Assembly (NCBI RefSeq): GCF_003044185.1
Contig: NZ_PYYB01000001.1
Span: 2,500,978 to 2,564,977 of the forward strand
Reading direction: 5' to 3'
Origin: Paraconexibacter algicola
GTDB lineage: Bacteria > Actinomycetota > Thermoleophilia > Solirubrobacterales > Solirubrobacteraceae
DNA: 64,000 nucleotides
Position numbers and translations under genes: made by a program
Notes under the pieces: model-generated
Told to the model about the DNA's origin: nothing
Seen by the model: only the letters and a program-made list of their open reading frames with translations
The model's database searches: none
Shown here: positions 57,201 through 64,000 of the stretch, piece by piece
How positions within the stretch are numbered: the first letter of the stretch is position 1
Layout of the letters: each line of letters begins with the position of its first letter

Positions 57201-57993
57201 GGCTCGGCATCCACGACGCCGCGGCAATCCAGAGGACCGCGAGCGGCCAGGCAAGGTCCACGACCCCGCCCTCTTCGTAGGTATCCCGAGCCACCTGGAC
57301 GAGGAAGGTGACGTCGGCGAGGGTGAGCAGCAGGAAGCTGGCCGACAGGACGAGGTACGGAACGCCGAGCCTGCTGCCCTTGAGGATCGCTCCGCCGGTG
57401 ACCAACGCCAGCAGCACGACGTCAAGTGACGGATAGAGCACGTTGGTGATGAGCTCCGAAGTCGCTACGTCGTCGACCTGCAGCACTCCAGGCGACAGAG
57501 CCACCGCCGCGATCAGCGCGGCGATCGCCAAGGCACCGGCGAGCGCTTCCAGCAGTGTCGTCACGGGCCGGGCAGGAGCGTCCGTGCGCACGAGCAGCAC
57601 GAGCCCGACATAGAGGACCGCGTAGGACGCGAAGAAGAGGAGGTCGGAAGGCGACGGATGCGGCGGCTCGGCGACGCCCGAGAGCAGGACGACGTAGTAG
57701 ATGCTCGCCGCCGCGTACAGGGCGAGGCCAGTCGCGATGAAGCCCCACGCGCGGCGCTGCCGTGGCACCGCGACGGCGCGCCACCCCGTGAGCATGACGG
57801 CGAGGAGGAGGATGGACTCGTAGACCCAGTGGTTCCAGAAGTCTGCGGGTCCGTCGACGAGGCCTGCGATGAACGCCGAGTAGGCGGCGAGCAACGTCCC
57901 CGCCACGACCCAGGCGGCGACGAGCGACCGCCGCTGCCACACGAAAAGGGAACCCACCGCGGTGCGCTGAACCGCTGACCGTTCATCGTTCAC
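54244..57993 (-). CDS. Histidine kinase - GGDEF - HD-GYP fusion with two membrane domains
   Basis: A 1249-residue protein. Order: membrane domain 1 (about 20-320, eight or so helices), NarL-type kinase with TARRRLHDETLQSVL (phospho-His about 350) and ATPase motifs FVVNASKHA and VSDDGIGMS (about 480); membrane domain 2 (about 565-880), homologous in pattern to domain 1 (FPSPADGFWLLLYP against HPSPSDLLFFASYA); GGDEF with RLGGDEFCVLW (about 955); and HD-GYP with AADLHDIGKLVIP (about 1083) and HERWDGHGYPDG (about 1135). GTG 57993 has GAGG 6 bases before it. It could make and degrade c-di-GMP and phosphorylate a response regulator not encoded here. Confidence 0.88.
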   Translation of the reverse strand: MNDERSAVQRTAVGSLFVWQRRSLVAAWVVAGTLLAAYSAFIAGLVDGPADFWNHWVYESILLLAVMLTGWRAVAVPRQRRAWGFIATGLALYAAASIYYVVLLSGVAEPPHPSPSDLLFFASYAVLYVGLVLLVRTDAPARPVTTLLEALAGALAIAALIAAVALSPGVLQVDDVATSELITNVLYPSLDVVLLALVTGGAILKGSRLGVPYLVLSASFLLLTLADVTFLVQVARDTYEEGGVVDLAWPLAVLWIAAASWMPSPEASPVGSVWLEHRVTALCAVVLLGLLTWSIFEPLAPTARVFLALSVAAIVAHQVVATLDRRRLERERRALRIQREILRDAQETARRRLHDETLQSVLSARQDLADAIRGDVHALGYAQRALDRVMVELRGVMRGVETPQHTPATVADAIRQETADAARRGGFDLRIDLAPEAVGVHADLIYALSREFVVNASKHARASTVEVTVRSVGPDTHLDVSDDGIGMSPDALSDAIASGHIGMSVALERVHAAGGTLEVSSPATGGTRISVSLPGRHPASGSQRPPREMNPPGSTSAVVVSRRRDRPLGVIAIATAALALAYTLQATLSAGDGTVDLVWDKVVYVAIYLLAAAAAWRRVRIETTGMRLAWRWLALALSCYAFGQAYWTLVLVDAADPPFPSPADGFWLLLYPLAFMALLEATRRRGEKTDLNIALDGALGVLALSSVAVAFLVGPILDRVGGDLGVVLTNVAYPIGDLALLAIIVTAATATRWRPGRDLLLIAVGLALLAVADCVYLYRLTTDTYQPGTVLDGLWALGLAGLAMAACLPPREPPPMQRDGWRVALVPLAFTAIALVSLVAATIKDVSPVSVGLAAAAVMVSGVRTARAFRDTRSLDETRAAALTDELTLLGNRRRLMRDLNAWLAEDLEFGLAIFDLDGFKRFNDTYGHVAGDELLRTLAGRLHRAVGQTGKVYRLGGDEFCVLWQADATATPSSLDPRALVALRALSTTTEEHAVSASFGLVACPLEARTPTEALRVADRRMYERKNALPSSTRRQAAALLLRALEHQHPELGDRMRRVTDLSLRVARQLGQTARLDELVLAADLHDIGKLVIPAATLGKRCALTEAEREVIARHPGTGADILRASPELAPIANIVQHTHERWDGHGYPDGLVGTSIPLASRIIQVCNAYEAMTTDLPHQPRRTPAAALEELRRHAGSQFDPQVVEALGTVLARPDMKAQSVEVSIGERHPDRTTAAAVDPTAQPPAV

Positions 57994-58083
57994 GTCACGC
58001 CTCGCTCGCCTGACCTCGATCTGGAGCAACCGGGCAGCGGCCCAGCTTAGCCTCGATCCATCGTCTTGTCTCGGTCGGCCGCG

Positions 58084-58305
58084 TCAGCGGCCGAGTCCGT
58101 TGAGGTCGTCGGCGCCGATGTCGATCGTCGAGGGGTCGGCGGTGCCGTCGTCGGTGTCGTCGAGTGGCCGAACGCGAGTCGAGGAAGTCGGTGGCCCAGG
58201 GCCAGCGGGCGGGCATCCGCAACCGGGTCCAGTTTTCTGAGGCATTTCCGGGGCACGCGCTCGGGTCCGAGAAGTACCAACAGGATCGTCAGTTCCGGCA
58301 TTCAT
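58084..58305 (-). CDS. Possible small acidic, Pro-rich protein
   Basis: A 73-residue frame containing EMPQKTGPGCGCPPAGPGPP and ending DIGADDLNGLGR. The Asp-rich second half looks protein-like and other frames here do not, but no family is recognised and no ribosome site is clear. It lies between the integrase and the kinase gene; the region 58030-58403 holds nothing else I can support. Confidence 0.35.
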   Translation of the reverse strand: MNAGTDDPVGTSRTRARAPEMPQKTGPGCGCPPAGPGPPTSSTRVRPLDDTDDGTADPSTIDIGADDLNGLGR

Positions 58306-58403
58306 CAGCCTCCTGAACCGTGAGGGACCTGCCGACCCGCACCTCGAAAGGTGGTAAGGAAGGGGTCAACGGGCTTACTGTCGGGGGCCCGCTCAGGGTG
58401 TCC

Positions 58404-59594
58404 TCAGCAGCGGGCGTCCTGCACTGCCAATCCGCTCGCGTGCGGGTTGGCAAAAGCTCGCTCCATCATCTGTCGTTCCTGCGACCGCGGGGCATAGTCG
58501 GCGTAAATCAGCGTGGTCTTGTAGTCGCGGTGGCCCATCCACTCCTGCAACGTCCGGAGGGGTACGCCGGCCGCCGCGGCCTGTGTCCCAAAGGTGTGTC
58601 GGAGATCGTGGAATCGGATTGCTCGAACTCCTGCGTCGTCGAGCGCTTTCTTGAAGCGCTTGCGGAGCTTGGAGGCGTCGAGGACGGAGCCCAGCTCGGG
58701 GTGGCCGAAGACGAGGTCGTCGTCCTCTCGGTAGCGGGACTGCTGGTGGAGCCGGTCGAGCGCCCCTTCCGTGCGATCGATCATCGGGACCGCCCGGCTG
58801 GAGCGGCGGGATTTCGGGGTGCCCCAGTTCCCGCGTGTGTAGTTGCGCCGAACGCGGATGACGCCGGCGGTCCAGTCGACGTCGCGCCAGCGAAGTGCGA
58901 CGAGTTCGCCCTGGCGCAGACCGCAGGTCGCAGCGACCAAGAAGAGCGGGTAGTCGACCTGCGCGAACTCCGGGTCATCCACTGCCCGGAGGAGCGCTTC
59001 GAGTTCCTCGTGGGTCAGGAATCGGATGTCCGGGTCGGTCACGTCCTCCCGCGGTCGATCGACGGCGGCGACCGGGTTGGCGCTGGCCCAGCCTTTCTTC
59101 ATGGCGTGGCGGAAGACGCCGTGGAGGAACGTGAGCTGGTTGCCGACGGTTTTGCTTGCGAGCCCGTCGAGCTGCTTGGCGACGAGGTAGTCGGCGACGA
59201 GCTGGGTGTCGACGTTCTCAAGCGACCTGCCCTTGAAGAACGGGACGAGATGCTTGCGGAGCATGATCTCGTAGTCCTGGATCGTGGTCGGCTTGCGCTT
59301 CATCACCTGCTCGAGGTGCACGAGGTAGCGCTCACCGGCGACCTGCAGATTGATTCGCTCCGAGACGGGCGTGAGGCGTGCGTAGGCCTCGATGAGCTTC
59401 TGCAGGGCCCGCTCCGCCTCGGCCTTGGTCATTCCGGTCGACTCGCCGGCCCGCCGTTTCAGCCCGAGCTTGCGGCGGATCTGTCGGCCGCCGGCGCGGA
59501 AGCGGCCGTAGTAGACCTCACGCCCGTGCTTGTTGACCCTGGTCTCGAGGGTGCCGACGCCGTACGCGCGACGCGGCTTCTGCTTGGCGCTCAT
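58404..59594 (-). CDS. Tyrosine recombinase (phage/ICE-type integrase)
   Basis: A 396-residue protein. The N-terminal AP2-like arm-binding part (YGVGTLETRVNKHGREVYYGRFRAGG) is followed by a core-binding SAM-like domain, and the catalytic domain has TCGLRQGELVALRW (Arg), FHDLRHTFGTQAAAAG (HxxR about 327-331), WMGHRDYKTTLIYADY (His and Tyr nucleophile about 360). ATG 59594 overlaps the excisionase stop (ATGA). It would act at the tRNA-Met site 400 bases away. Confidence 0.93.
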   Translation of the reverse strand: MSAKQKPRRAYGVGTLETRVNKHGREVYYGRFRAGGRQIRRKLGLKRRAGESTGMTKAEAERALQKLIEAYARLTPVSERINLQVAGERYLVHLEQVMKRKPTTIQDYEIMLRKHLVPFFKGRSLENVDTQLVADYLVAKQLDGLASKTVGNQLTFLHGVFRHAMKKGWASANPVAAVDRPREDVTDPDIRFLTHEELEALLRAVDDPEFAQVDYPLFLVAATCGLRQGELVALRWRDVDWTAGVIRVRRNYTRGNWGTPKSRRSSRAVPMIDRTEGALDRLHQQSRYREDDDLVFGHPELGSVLDASKLRKRFKKALDDAGVRAIRFHDLRHTFGTQAAAAGVPLRTLQEWMGHRDYKTTLIYADYAPRSQERQMMERAFANPHASGLAVQDARC

Positions 59595-59809
59595 CGCCGT
59601 GGCCCCCGTTCCTGGGAGGCGATCCACTCCTCGAGCGTGCCGCGGCGGAAGCGGCGATAACGACCGACCCGGACGTGGGGGAGACGTCCTGCTCGGGCTT
59701 CCGCGTATACCCAGCTGGTGGGGACGTGGAGGAGCTTGGCGGCTTCTGCTGCGTCGAGCAGAGCGTCGTCAGGCGATGGGAGATGACGCTGGCTGTTGAG
59801 AGGTGTCAT
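59591..59809 (-). CDS. Excisionase-like helix-turn-helix protein
   Basis: A 72-residue protein. LLDAAEAAKLLHVPTSWVYAEARAGRLPHVRVGRYRRFRRGTLEEWIA is a MerR-like/HTH_17 winged helix, the usual excisionase (AlpA/Xis) type. It is coupled to the integrase by ATGA. An upstream in-frame start at 59887 would extend it into the att region and is not preferred. Confidence 0.85.
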   Translation of the reverse strand: MTPLNSQRHLPSPDDALLDAAEAAKLLHVPTSWVYAEARAGRLPHVRVGRYRRFRRGTLEEWIASQERGPRR

Positions 59810-59894
59810 ACCTACCCAGTCGCGTGAGTCGCCAACTACCTCCCCCTGAGTTTCGTGCGGGTGAGGTCTCAATCTAGGTCGCAACATGAGCGAA

Positions 59895-59913
59895 GGTCTC
59901 CTGATTGGAGACC
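59895..59913. repeat. 19-bp inverted repeat GGTCTCC-n5-GGAGACC
   Basis: Perfect 7-bp arms around tgatt, between the excisionase and the tRNA fragment. It could be an integrase or Xis arm site, or a hairpin in the leader. Confidence 0.5.
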
Positions 59914-59967
59914 CGGCCGGCGCCCATGAACGCTGCTCACAAGCCTGAGCTGACCTCGTAGGTCGCG

Positions 59968-60009
59968 CTCATAACCCGAAGGTCGCAGGTTCGAATCCTG
60001 CCCCCGCTA
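59968..60009 (+). other. 3' half of tRNA-Met (CAT): attachment-site remnant
   Basis: The anticodon loop CTCATAA (CAT at 59970-59972), anticodon 3' stem, variable loop, a T-arm GCAGG-TTCGAAT-CCTGC (59985-60001) and acceptor strand CCCCGCT plus discriminator A (60002-60009) are canonical. The bases before 59968 do not form a D-arm, and the 5' anticodon stem is mismatched, so only the 3' half is present. Integrases of this type recombine in tRNA 3' ends, leaving such a copy at the far end of the element. The complete tRNA should be beyond the other end. Confidence 0.75.
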
Positions 60010-60011
60010 CT

Positions 60012-60035
60012 TGGTTCGTTCCTCAGAACGAACCA
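60012..60035 (+). terminator. Hairpin after the tRNA fragment
   Basis: tggttcgttc-ctca-gaacgaacca is a perfect 10-bp stem directly after the tRNA end, probably part of the original tRNA terminator or processing region. Confidence 0.55.
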
Positions 60036-60041
60036 GCACGG

Positions 60042-60067
60042 AAGCCGCCTCTCGCCGGGCGGCTTTC
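60042..60067 (+). terminator. Rho-independent-type terminator
   Basis: aagccgcc (60042-60049) pairs with ggcggctt (60058-60065) around an 8-base loop and is followed by a short T run, typical of a tRNA terminator. Confidence 0.65.
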
Positions 60068-60071
60068 GCCG

Positions 60072-60287
60072 TTGTACAGCGGGTTTCGGCTCCCGCGATC
60101 GCGATGGCTGCGCTACGAGGTCGGCTGCAGCGGCGCATCGGCGGCGCTCGGGAGGCCGCAGGTCTGCCGGCACCACGTCGGTCTCTCCTGCGTCGCTCAC
60201 CAGCCGCGGTATGCGAGGTGTCCACGCTGCCAGGCGGTGCGCGCTCCACACGCCGGGCACGGTCGGGCGTCAGCCCCGCGGGGCTGA
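60072..60287 (+). CDS. Possible Cys/His-rich zinc-ribbon ORF, interrupted
   Basis: A 71-codon frame contains VCRHHVGLSCVAHQPRYARC followed by PRCQAV, a Cys/His spacing suited to zinc binding. It stops inside the 24-bp palindrome at 60267-60290; the same frame resumes at 60303 with RCRCGEASPAGPTCSPCG, again Cys-rich. It might be a broken small gene. No ribosome site is evident. Confidence 0.3.
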   Translation: MYSGFRLPRSRWLRYEVGCSGASAALGRPQVCRHHVGLSCVAHQPRYARCPRCQAVRAPHAGHGRASAPRG

Positions 60288-60290
60288 CGC
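60267..60290. repeat. 24-bp perfect palindrome
   Basis: GCGTCAGCCCCG and CGGGGCTGACGC abut with no loop. Could be a cruciform-forming or mobile palindromic insertion, or a terminator. Confidence 0.6.
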
Positions 60291-60471
60291 GGTCCCGGGT
60301 CCTTGCGGTGCCGCTGCGGCGAAGCGTCCCCAGCCGGTCCTACGTGCTCGCCGTGCGGGGTAGCGGCGACCGTGAGGCCGTCGCCGCCGCCGCGACTTCC
60401 CGCGTGCCCGCATCACCCGGACGCGGCCGATGAAGAGGCTCGTCGGCCGTCCCCGCGCGCTCCGGGAGTGC

Positions 60472-60520
60472 GCGCCGAGTGTCCGCGCCCGCGGGTAGCG
60501 GGCGCGGACACGCTCGGCGC
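60472..60520 (-). terminator. Long hairpin terminator of the Ig-repeat gene
   Basis: gcgccgag plus tgtccgcgcccgc pairs with gcgggcgcggaca plus ctcggcgc around a five-base loop with a two-base bulge. It lies 27 bases past the stop of the surface-protein gene. Confidence 0.7.
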
Positions 60521-60546
60521 GGCTGGTGCGTGCACCAGGTCCCGGC

Positions 60547-63500
60547 TCAGCGCTTGCGCGGAGCCAGCACCCAGAACTTCGCCGAGACGGTCGCCGACTC
60601 GGCCCCGCCGGCGTCGCGGGCGACGGCCATCAGCACATAGGTGCCGGGCCGGAGCTTCGCGGCGTCGATGAGCTTCTCGGTGGCGGCGGCGCGGGCGCGC
60701 CGCAGGGCCGGCCGGGTCGTGGCGACCGTCTGGACCCGGTCGCCGCCGTCGAACGGGATGCTGCCGCGGCCGATCGTCGTCACCGGGGTGCGGTCCTCGC
60801 GCCGGGCGTTGCTGACGCTGGGGCAGCTGCGCCAGGCCGGCGAGCGGCGGCGCAGCAGGACGAACCGCACCTCGGCGTCCTCACTGAGCGTGAACGTGGC
60901 ACTGCGTGTCGTCGATCGTGAGCACCTGGCGCGGACCTTGAGCCCCGAGAGCACGGGCGGGACGTTGGTCGGCGCGGGGACCGCGGGCGACGGTGCCGAG
61001 ACCGCCGTCACCGGAGCCGCTGTCGCCGGCGCGAGGACGGTGAATCGCGACACGGCAGGGCTGGCGTCGAGAAGGCCGGCCGCGTCGCGGGCGCGGACCT
61101 CGAGCTCGTAGGAGCCGGGCTCCAGCGGCCCGAGCTTCAACGGCGAGGGGCAGGTCGCGAACGGGGCGGGGGTGATCCGGCACTCGAACGTCGCGTTCTC
61201 GGAGGCTGCGAACCCGAAGTCCGCGACCACCGAGGTCGAGGACGTCGGCGGCGCGCTGGTCAGCGTCGTCTCGGGCGCGGTGGTGTCGACGCGGAACGTC
61301 GAGGTCGCGGGCGTCGGGTCGGCGTTCCCGAGCGCGTCGACCGCCGTCACCGTGATCGTGCGGGACCCGTCCGACAGTGCGGGCGTGGTGAACGGCGAGG
61401 TGCAAGCCTCCGCTGCGCCGCCGTCGACGGCGCAGCGGAACGCTGCTCCGGGCTCGGACGCCGTGAAGGCGAGCGACGGGTTCGGGTCGCTGATCAGCGC
61501 GCCGGGTGCGGCGGTGATCGTCGTGTCCGGACCCGTGGTGTCGACCGTGAAGCTCCGGGCTGCCGCGGGCTCCTCGACGTTGCCTGCCGCGTCGAGTGCG
61601 CGGACCTGGAACGTGTACTCGCCGTCCGCGAGGTCCGTGAACGTCGCGGAGTCGGTGCAGGGCGCGAAGTCCCGGCCGACAAGACGGCACTCGAAGGACG
61701 CGGCGTCCGGCGCGGCGAACGCGAACGTCGCCGTCGTCTGCGTGGTCGGGCCCTCCGGCCCGCTGGTGATCGTCGTCGTCGACGGTGCGCTGTCGATCGT
61801 GAACGCGTACGTCGCCGGCGTCGGATCGACGTTGCCGAGGTCATCACGCGCCGCGACCGCGAACGTGTGCTCACCCTCCGCCAGCATCGCGGTCGTTCGC
61901 GGTGAGGAGCAGGTGTCGTAGCTGCCACCGTCGAGCGCGCAGACGAAGGTCGCGCCCGCCTCGCTGGCCGAGAACCCGAAGGTCGGCGTGGTGTCCGACG
62001 AGACCGCCGCCGGGACGAGCGTCAACGTCGTGTCCGGAGCGGAGACGTCGACGGTCCAGGTGCGGCGGACCGGCGCCTCCACGTTGCCCGCCGCGTCGCG
62101 AGAGCGGACGTCGAGCGTGTGCGTGCCCTCCGCCAGGCCGGTGGACGACACCGGCGACACGCACGCGCCGAAGGCCGCGCCGTCGAGGCTGCACTCGGTG
62201 AGCGTCGGGCCACCGGTCACCGAGAACGTGAAGGCCGCCGTCGTGGAGGCGACGCGGCCCGACGGTCCGCTGTCGATCGTCGTGCGCGGCGCCGTCGTAT
62301 CCACCGTGAACGCGAACGACGCGGGTGTCGCGTCGGCATTGCCGACGTCGTCGACTGCCCGCACCTGGAACGCGTACGCCCCGTCATCGAGCGACGGCAG
62401 CGTCAGCGGGGACGCGCACGTCTCGAACGGCCCCGATGTTCCGACACGGCAGCGGAACGTCGCCCCCGCCGCGCTCGTGAACGCGAACGTCGGCGTCGTG
62501 TTCGACGAGAGCGCGGCCGGGGTCGCCGTGAGTGTCGTGTCGGGCGGGGTCGTATCGACGGTGAAGGAGCGGCTCTCGACGGGCGAGCGGTTGCCGGCCA
62601 CGTCGGTCGCGAACACGTCGAACGTGTATGCACCGTCGGTGAGCGCGGGGAACGATGCAGTCGGGCCGCAGGACTCGTACCCGCCGATCGGCTGGAGCCG
62701 GCATTGGTACGTGACGCCCTGTTCGTCCGCCCTGTAGGTGAACGTCGCGGAGGCCGTCGCCTGGCGGCCGGTCGGCCCGCTCGTGATCTCGGCGGTCGGC
62801 GCGTCGGTGTCGATGGTGAAGGCGCGCGAGGCGGGGCTCTCGTCGACGACGAGGGTCGCGGCGCGTCGCGCCCTGACGTCAAGCCGGTAGTCGCCGTCGG
62901 CGAGCGCATGGAGCCCGACTCCCGGCGCGCACGGCGTGAAGCCGGTCTGCACCGGATGCACGCGGCACTCGAACGTCACCGGCCCGAGGGACCCGGTGAA
63001 GGTGAACGCCGGGGTGGTGTCGTTCGTCGTGCCCGGACCCGCGGTGACCGTCGTGTCGGGCTCGCGGGCGTCCCAGTTGCGGACGCGGGCACGCTCCCTG
63101 GCGCTCATCCCCGCCCACAGCTCGTCCGAGGCACGGTAGACGCCGTCGGCGTCGAGCTGGAACGGGAGCGCCTCGTCGCGCTGACCGGCGAACTGAACGA
63201 ACTCGACCGTCTCGTCGGGCGCGATCGTCACGGCCCCGTAGTCCCAGGTGACCGCTTCGGGGTCGGGTGTGAGCGGGAACGTGAGCGTGTCGTAGCGGTC
63301 GGCCGGCGCGCCGAACCCGTCGACGAGGAGCAGCGTCCCCGCGTCGATCAGCACGCCGTCCGGGTTCGTCATGTCGAACGCGAGCCAGCGGTCGTCGCCG
63401 GTGAGGTCCGTGTCGACGACGCCGGGTGCCTCGCCCGTGCCGCGTAGCACGAAGGCGTCGTCGGCATTGGAGTCGAACTCACCGTCGAAGCGGACGTCGA

Positions 63501-63969
63501 CCGTGACCGGCGCGGCGGTCGTGTTCGTGAGCGCCGTGCGAAGGCGGGCGACCGCGGGGCCGGTTCTCGGCACGTACACGGCGCGCTGCGCGACGACCCC
63601 GGGGGTCACGCCGGCGGGTTCCACGGGGGTCGTCACCTCGCGACCGGCGAGGGCGCGACCGCACCCCGCGTTCTGCGGAAACCAGGTGTCCCCGTCGACC
63701 TCGAGTTCCGGGAACTCGTCGAACGCGCCGTCGTAGAGGCCGCTGACCGGCTCGTCGACACTGTCGCCGCCGCCGTTGCCGATCGTGCCGTCCTGCCGGA
63801 CGTCCCACAGCCAGCCGAGGCTGTCGGTGCGGTCGACGTAGCAGTCGAGCGTGCCGGTGGGGAACGCGGCGGCGTGCGCGGCCGGCGCGGCGAGCGCCGT
63901 GGTGGTGAGCAGCGCCGCGAGCGGCAGCGTCAGGACCGCGGCGAGCGGCCTCCTGGTGGTCGTGCGCAT
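60547..63969 (-). CDS. Secreted protein with eight Ig-like repeats
   Basis: A 1140-residue protein with a signal peptide ending AAPAAHA. Residues 35-300 are a beta-rich N-terminal domain (DSLGWLWDVRQDGTIGNGGG). From about 303 to 985 come eight tandem Ig-like repeats of about 85 residues, each with two Cys (FECR...FAPC pattern), LADGEYTFQVRALDAAGN and SFTVDTTGPDT. The C-terminal 155 residues are Arg/Pro-rich, with a final beta domain. Likely a cell-surface or secreted adhesion/structural protein; no anchor motif such as LPxTG is present. Confidence 0.85.
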   Translation of the reverse strand: MRTTTRRPLAAVLTLPLAALLTTTALAAPAAHAAAFPTGTLDCYVDRTDSLGWLWDVRQDGTIGNGGGDSVDEPVSGLYDGAFDEFPELEVDGDTWFPQNAGCGRALAGREVTTPVEPAGVTPGVVAQRAVYVPRTGPAVARLRTALTNTTAAPVTVDVRFDGEFDSNADDAFVLRGTGEAPGVVDTDLTGDDRWLAFDMTNPDGVLIDAGTLLLVDGFGAPADRYDTLTFPLTPDPEAVTWDYGAVTIAPDETVEFVQFAGQRDEALPFQLDADGVYRASDELWAGMSARERARVRNWDAREPDTTVTAGPGTTNDTTPAFTFTGSLGPVTFECRVHPVQTGFTPCAPGVGLHALADGDYRLDVRARRAATLVVDESPASRAFTIDTDAPTAEITSGPTGRQATASATFTYRADEQGVTYQCRLQPIGGYESCGPTASFPALTDGAYTFDVFATDVAGNRSPVESRSFTVDTTPPDTTLTATPAALSSNTTPTFAFTSAAGATFRCRVGTSGPFETCASPLTLPSLDDGAYAFQVRAVDDVGNADATPASFAFTVDTTAPRTTIDSGPSGRVASTTAAFTFSVTGGPTLTECSLDGAAFGACVSPVSSTGLAEGTHTLDVRSRDAAGNVEAPVRRTWTVDVSAPDTTLTLVPAAVSSDTTPTFGFSASEAGATFVCALDGGSYDTCSSPRTTAMLAEGEHTFAVAARDDLGNVDPTPATYAFTIDSAPSTTTITSGPEGPTTQTTATFAFAAPDAASFECRLVGRDFAPCTDSATFTDLADGEYTFQVRALDAAGNVEEPAAARSFTVDTTGPDTTITAAPGALISDPNPSLAFTASEPGAAFRCAVDGGAAEACTSPFTTPALSDGSRTITVTAVDALGNADPTPATSTFRVDTTAPETTLTSAPPTSSTSVVADFGFAASENATFECRITPAPFATCPSPLKLGPLEPGSYELEVRARDAAGLLDASPAVSRFTVLAPATAAPVTAVSAPSPAVPAPTNVPPVLSGLKVRARCSRSTTRSATFTLSEDAEVRFVLLRRRSPAWRSCPSVSNARREDRTPVTTIGRGSIPFDGGDRVQTVATTRPALRRARAAATEKLIDAAKLRPGTYVLMAVARDAGGAESATVSAKFWVLAPRKR

Positions 63970-64000
63970 GGTGGGGTGGTCCCTCTCGTGGTCGGTGTCG

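Overview
The window is high-GC actinobacterial DNA. Codon third positions are strongly G/C, GTG and TTG starts are common, and many start codons sit 6-9 bases after a TANNNT -10 box, so leaderless transcripts look frequent. The mixture of an F420-type LLM oxidoreductase, Lgt, DUF3105, paired 12-TM proteins and CtaG-type proteins fits a Thermoleophilia/Solirubrobacterales-like organism. That assignment is inference; there is no rRNA or core marker here.

Layout. 1-0.97 kb: a truncated BtrH-like cysteine acyltransferase. 1.1-6.7 kb: TetR and an MMPL exporter, divergent from a P450 - thioesterase - LLM oxidoreductase operon. 6.8-7.9 kb: a MerR regulator with a small Cys membrane protein and a YnfA-like protein. 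7.9-11.6 kb: L,D-transpeptidase, Lgt, an M15-like peptidase lipoprotein and a membrane-anchored GNAT. 11.6-25.9 kb: metal and stress genes, including BlaI plus M56 protease, DUF305, a frameshifted cyclase-YHS gene, an M23 peptidase behind a probable c-di-AMP riboswitch, a Cu-type ATPase, and an ArsR - Zn/Cd ATPase - cyclase-YHS operon. 26-43.4 kb: cytochrome c maturation, copper insertion and disulfide formation (CcdA, TlpA-like proteins, Sco1, ResA/CcmG, CcmF, DsbA, VKOR, two CtaG proteins), a P1B-4 ATPase and a second M23/riboswitch pair. 43.6-49.3 kb: a second BlaI and two copies of a 12-TM protein, with a cupredoxin-like protein, an M56 protease and a CPBP protease. 49.3-51.3 kb: an MFS exporter with a His-rich N-terminus and a DUF4267-like protein. 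51.6-58 kb: a PAS-GGDEF protein and a 1249-residue kinase-GGDEF-HD-GYP fusion. 58.4-60 kb: integrase, excisionase and a 3' tRNA-Met fragment, i.e. one end of an integrated element. 60.5-64 kb: a secreted protein with eight Ig-like repeats.

The most striking feature is a 17-bp dyad, consensus T(C/A)CTAC-n5-GTAG(G/T)A, found 19 times (O1-O19) between 11.6 and 49.3 kb, almost always at a promoter. Copies lie in front of both M23 genes, CcmF, ResA, the P1B ATPases, the thioredoxin-like, cupredoxin-like and 12-TM genes, a second BlaI gene and several unknown genes. The arms resemble BlaI/MecI/CopY operators, and the window encodes two BlaI-type repressors and two M56 (BlaR1-type) proteases that lack a penicillin-binding domain. 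I infer a BlaI/M56-controlled envelope regulon that links metal export, copper and heme delivery to respiratory proteins, extracytoplasmic redox and wall remodelling. Left-hand copies (11.6-29.1 kb) start TCCTA in most cases and right-hand copies (32.1-49.3 kb) start TACTAC, which suggests two related specificities.
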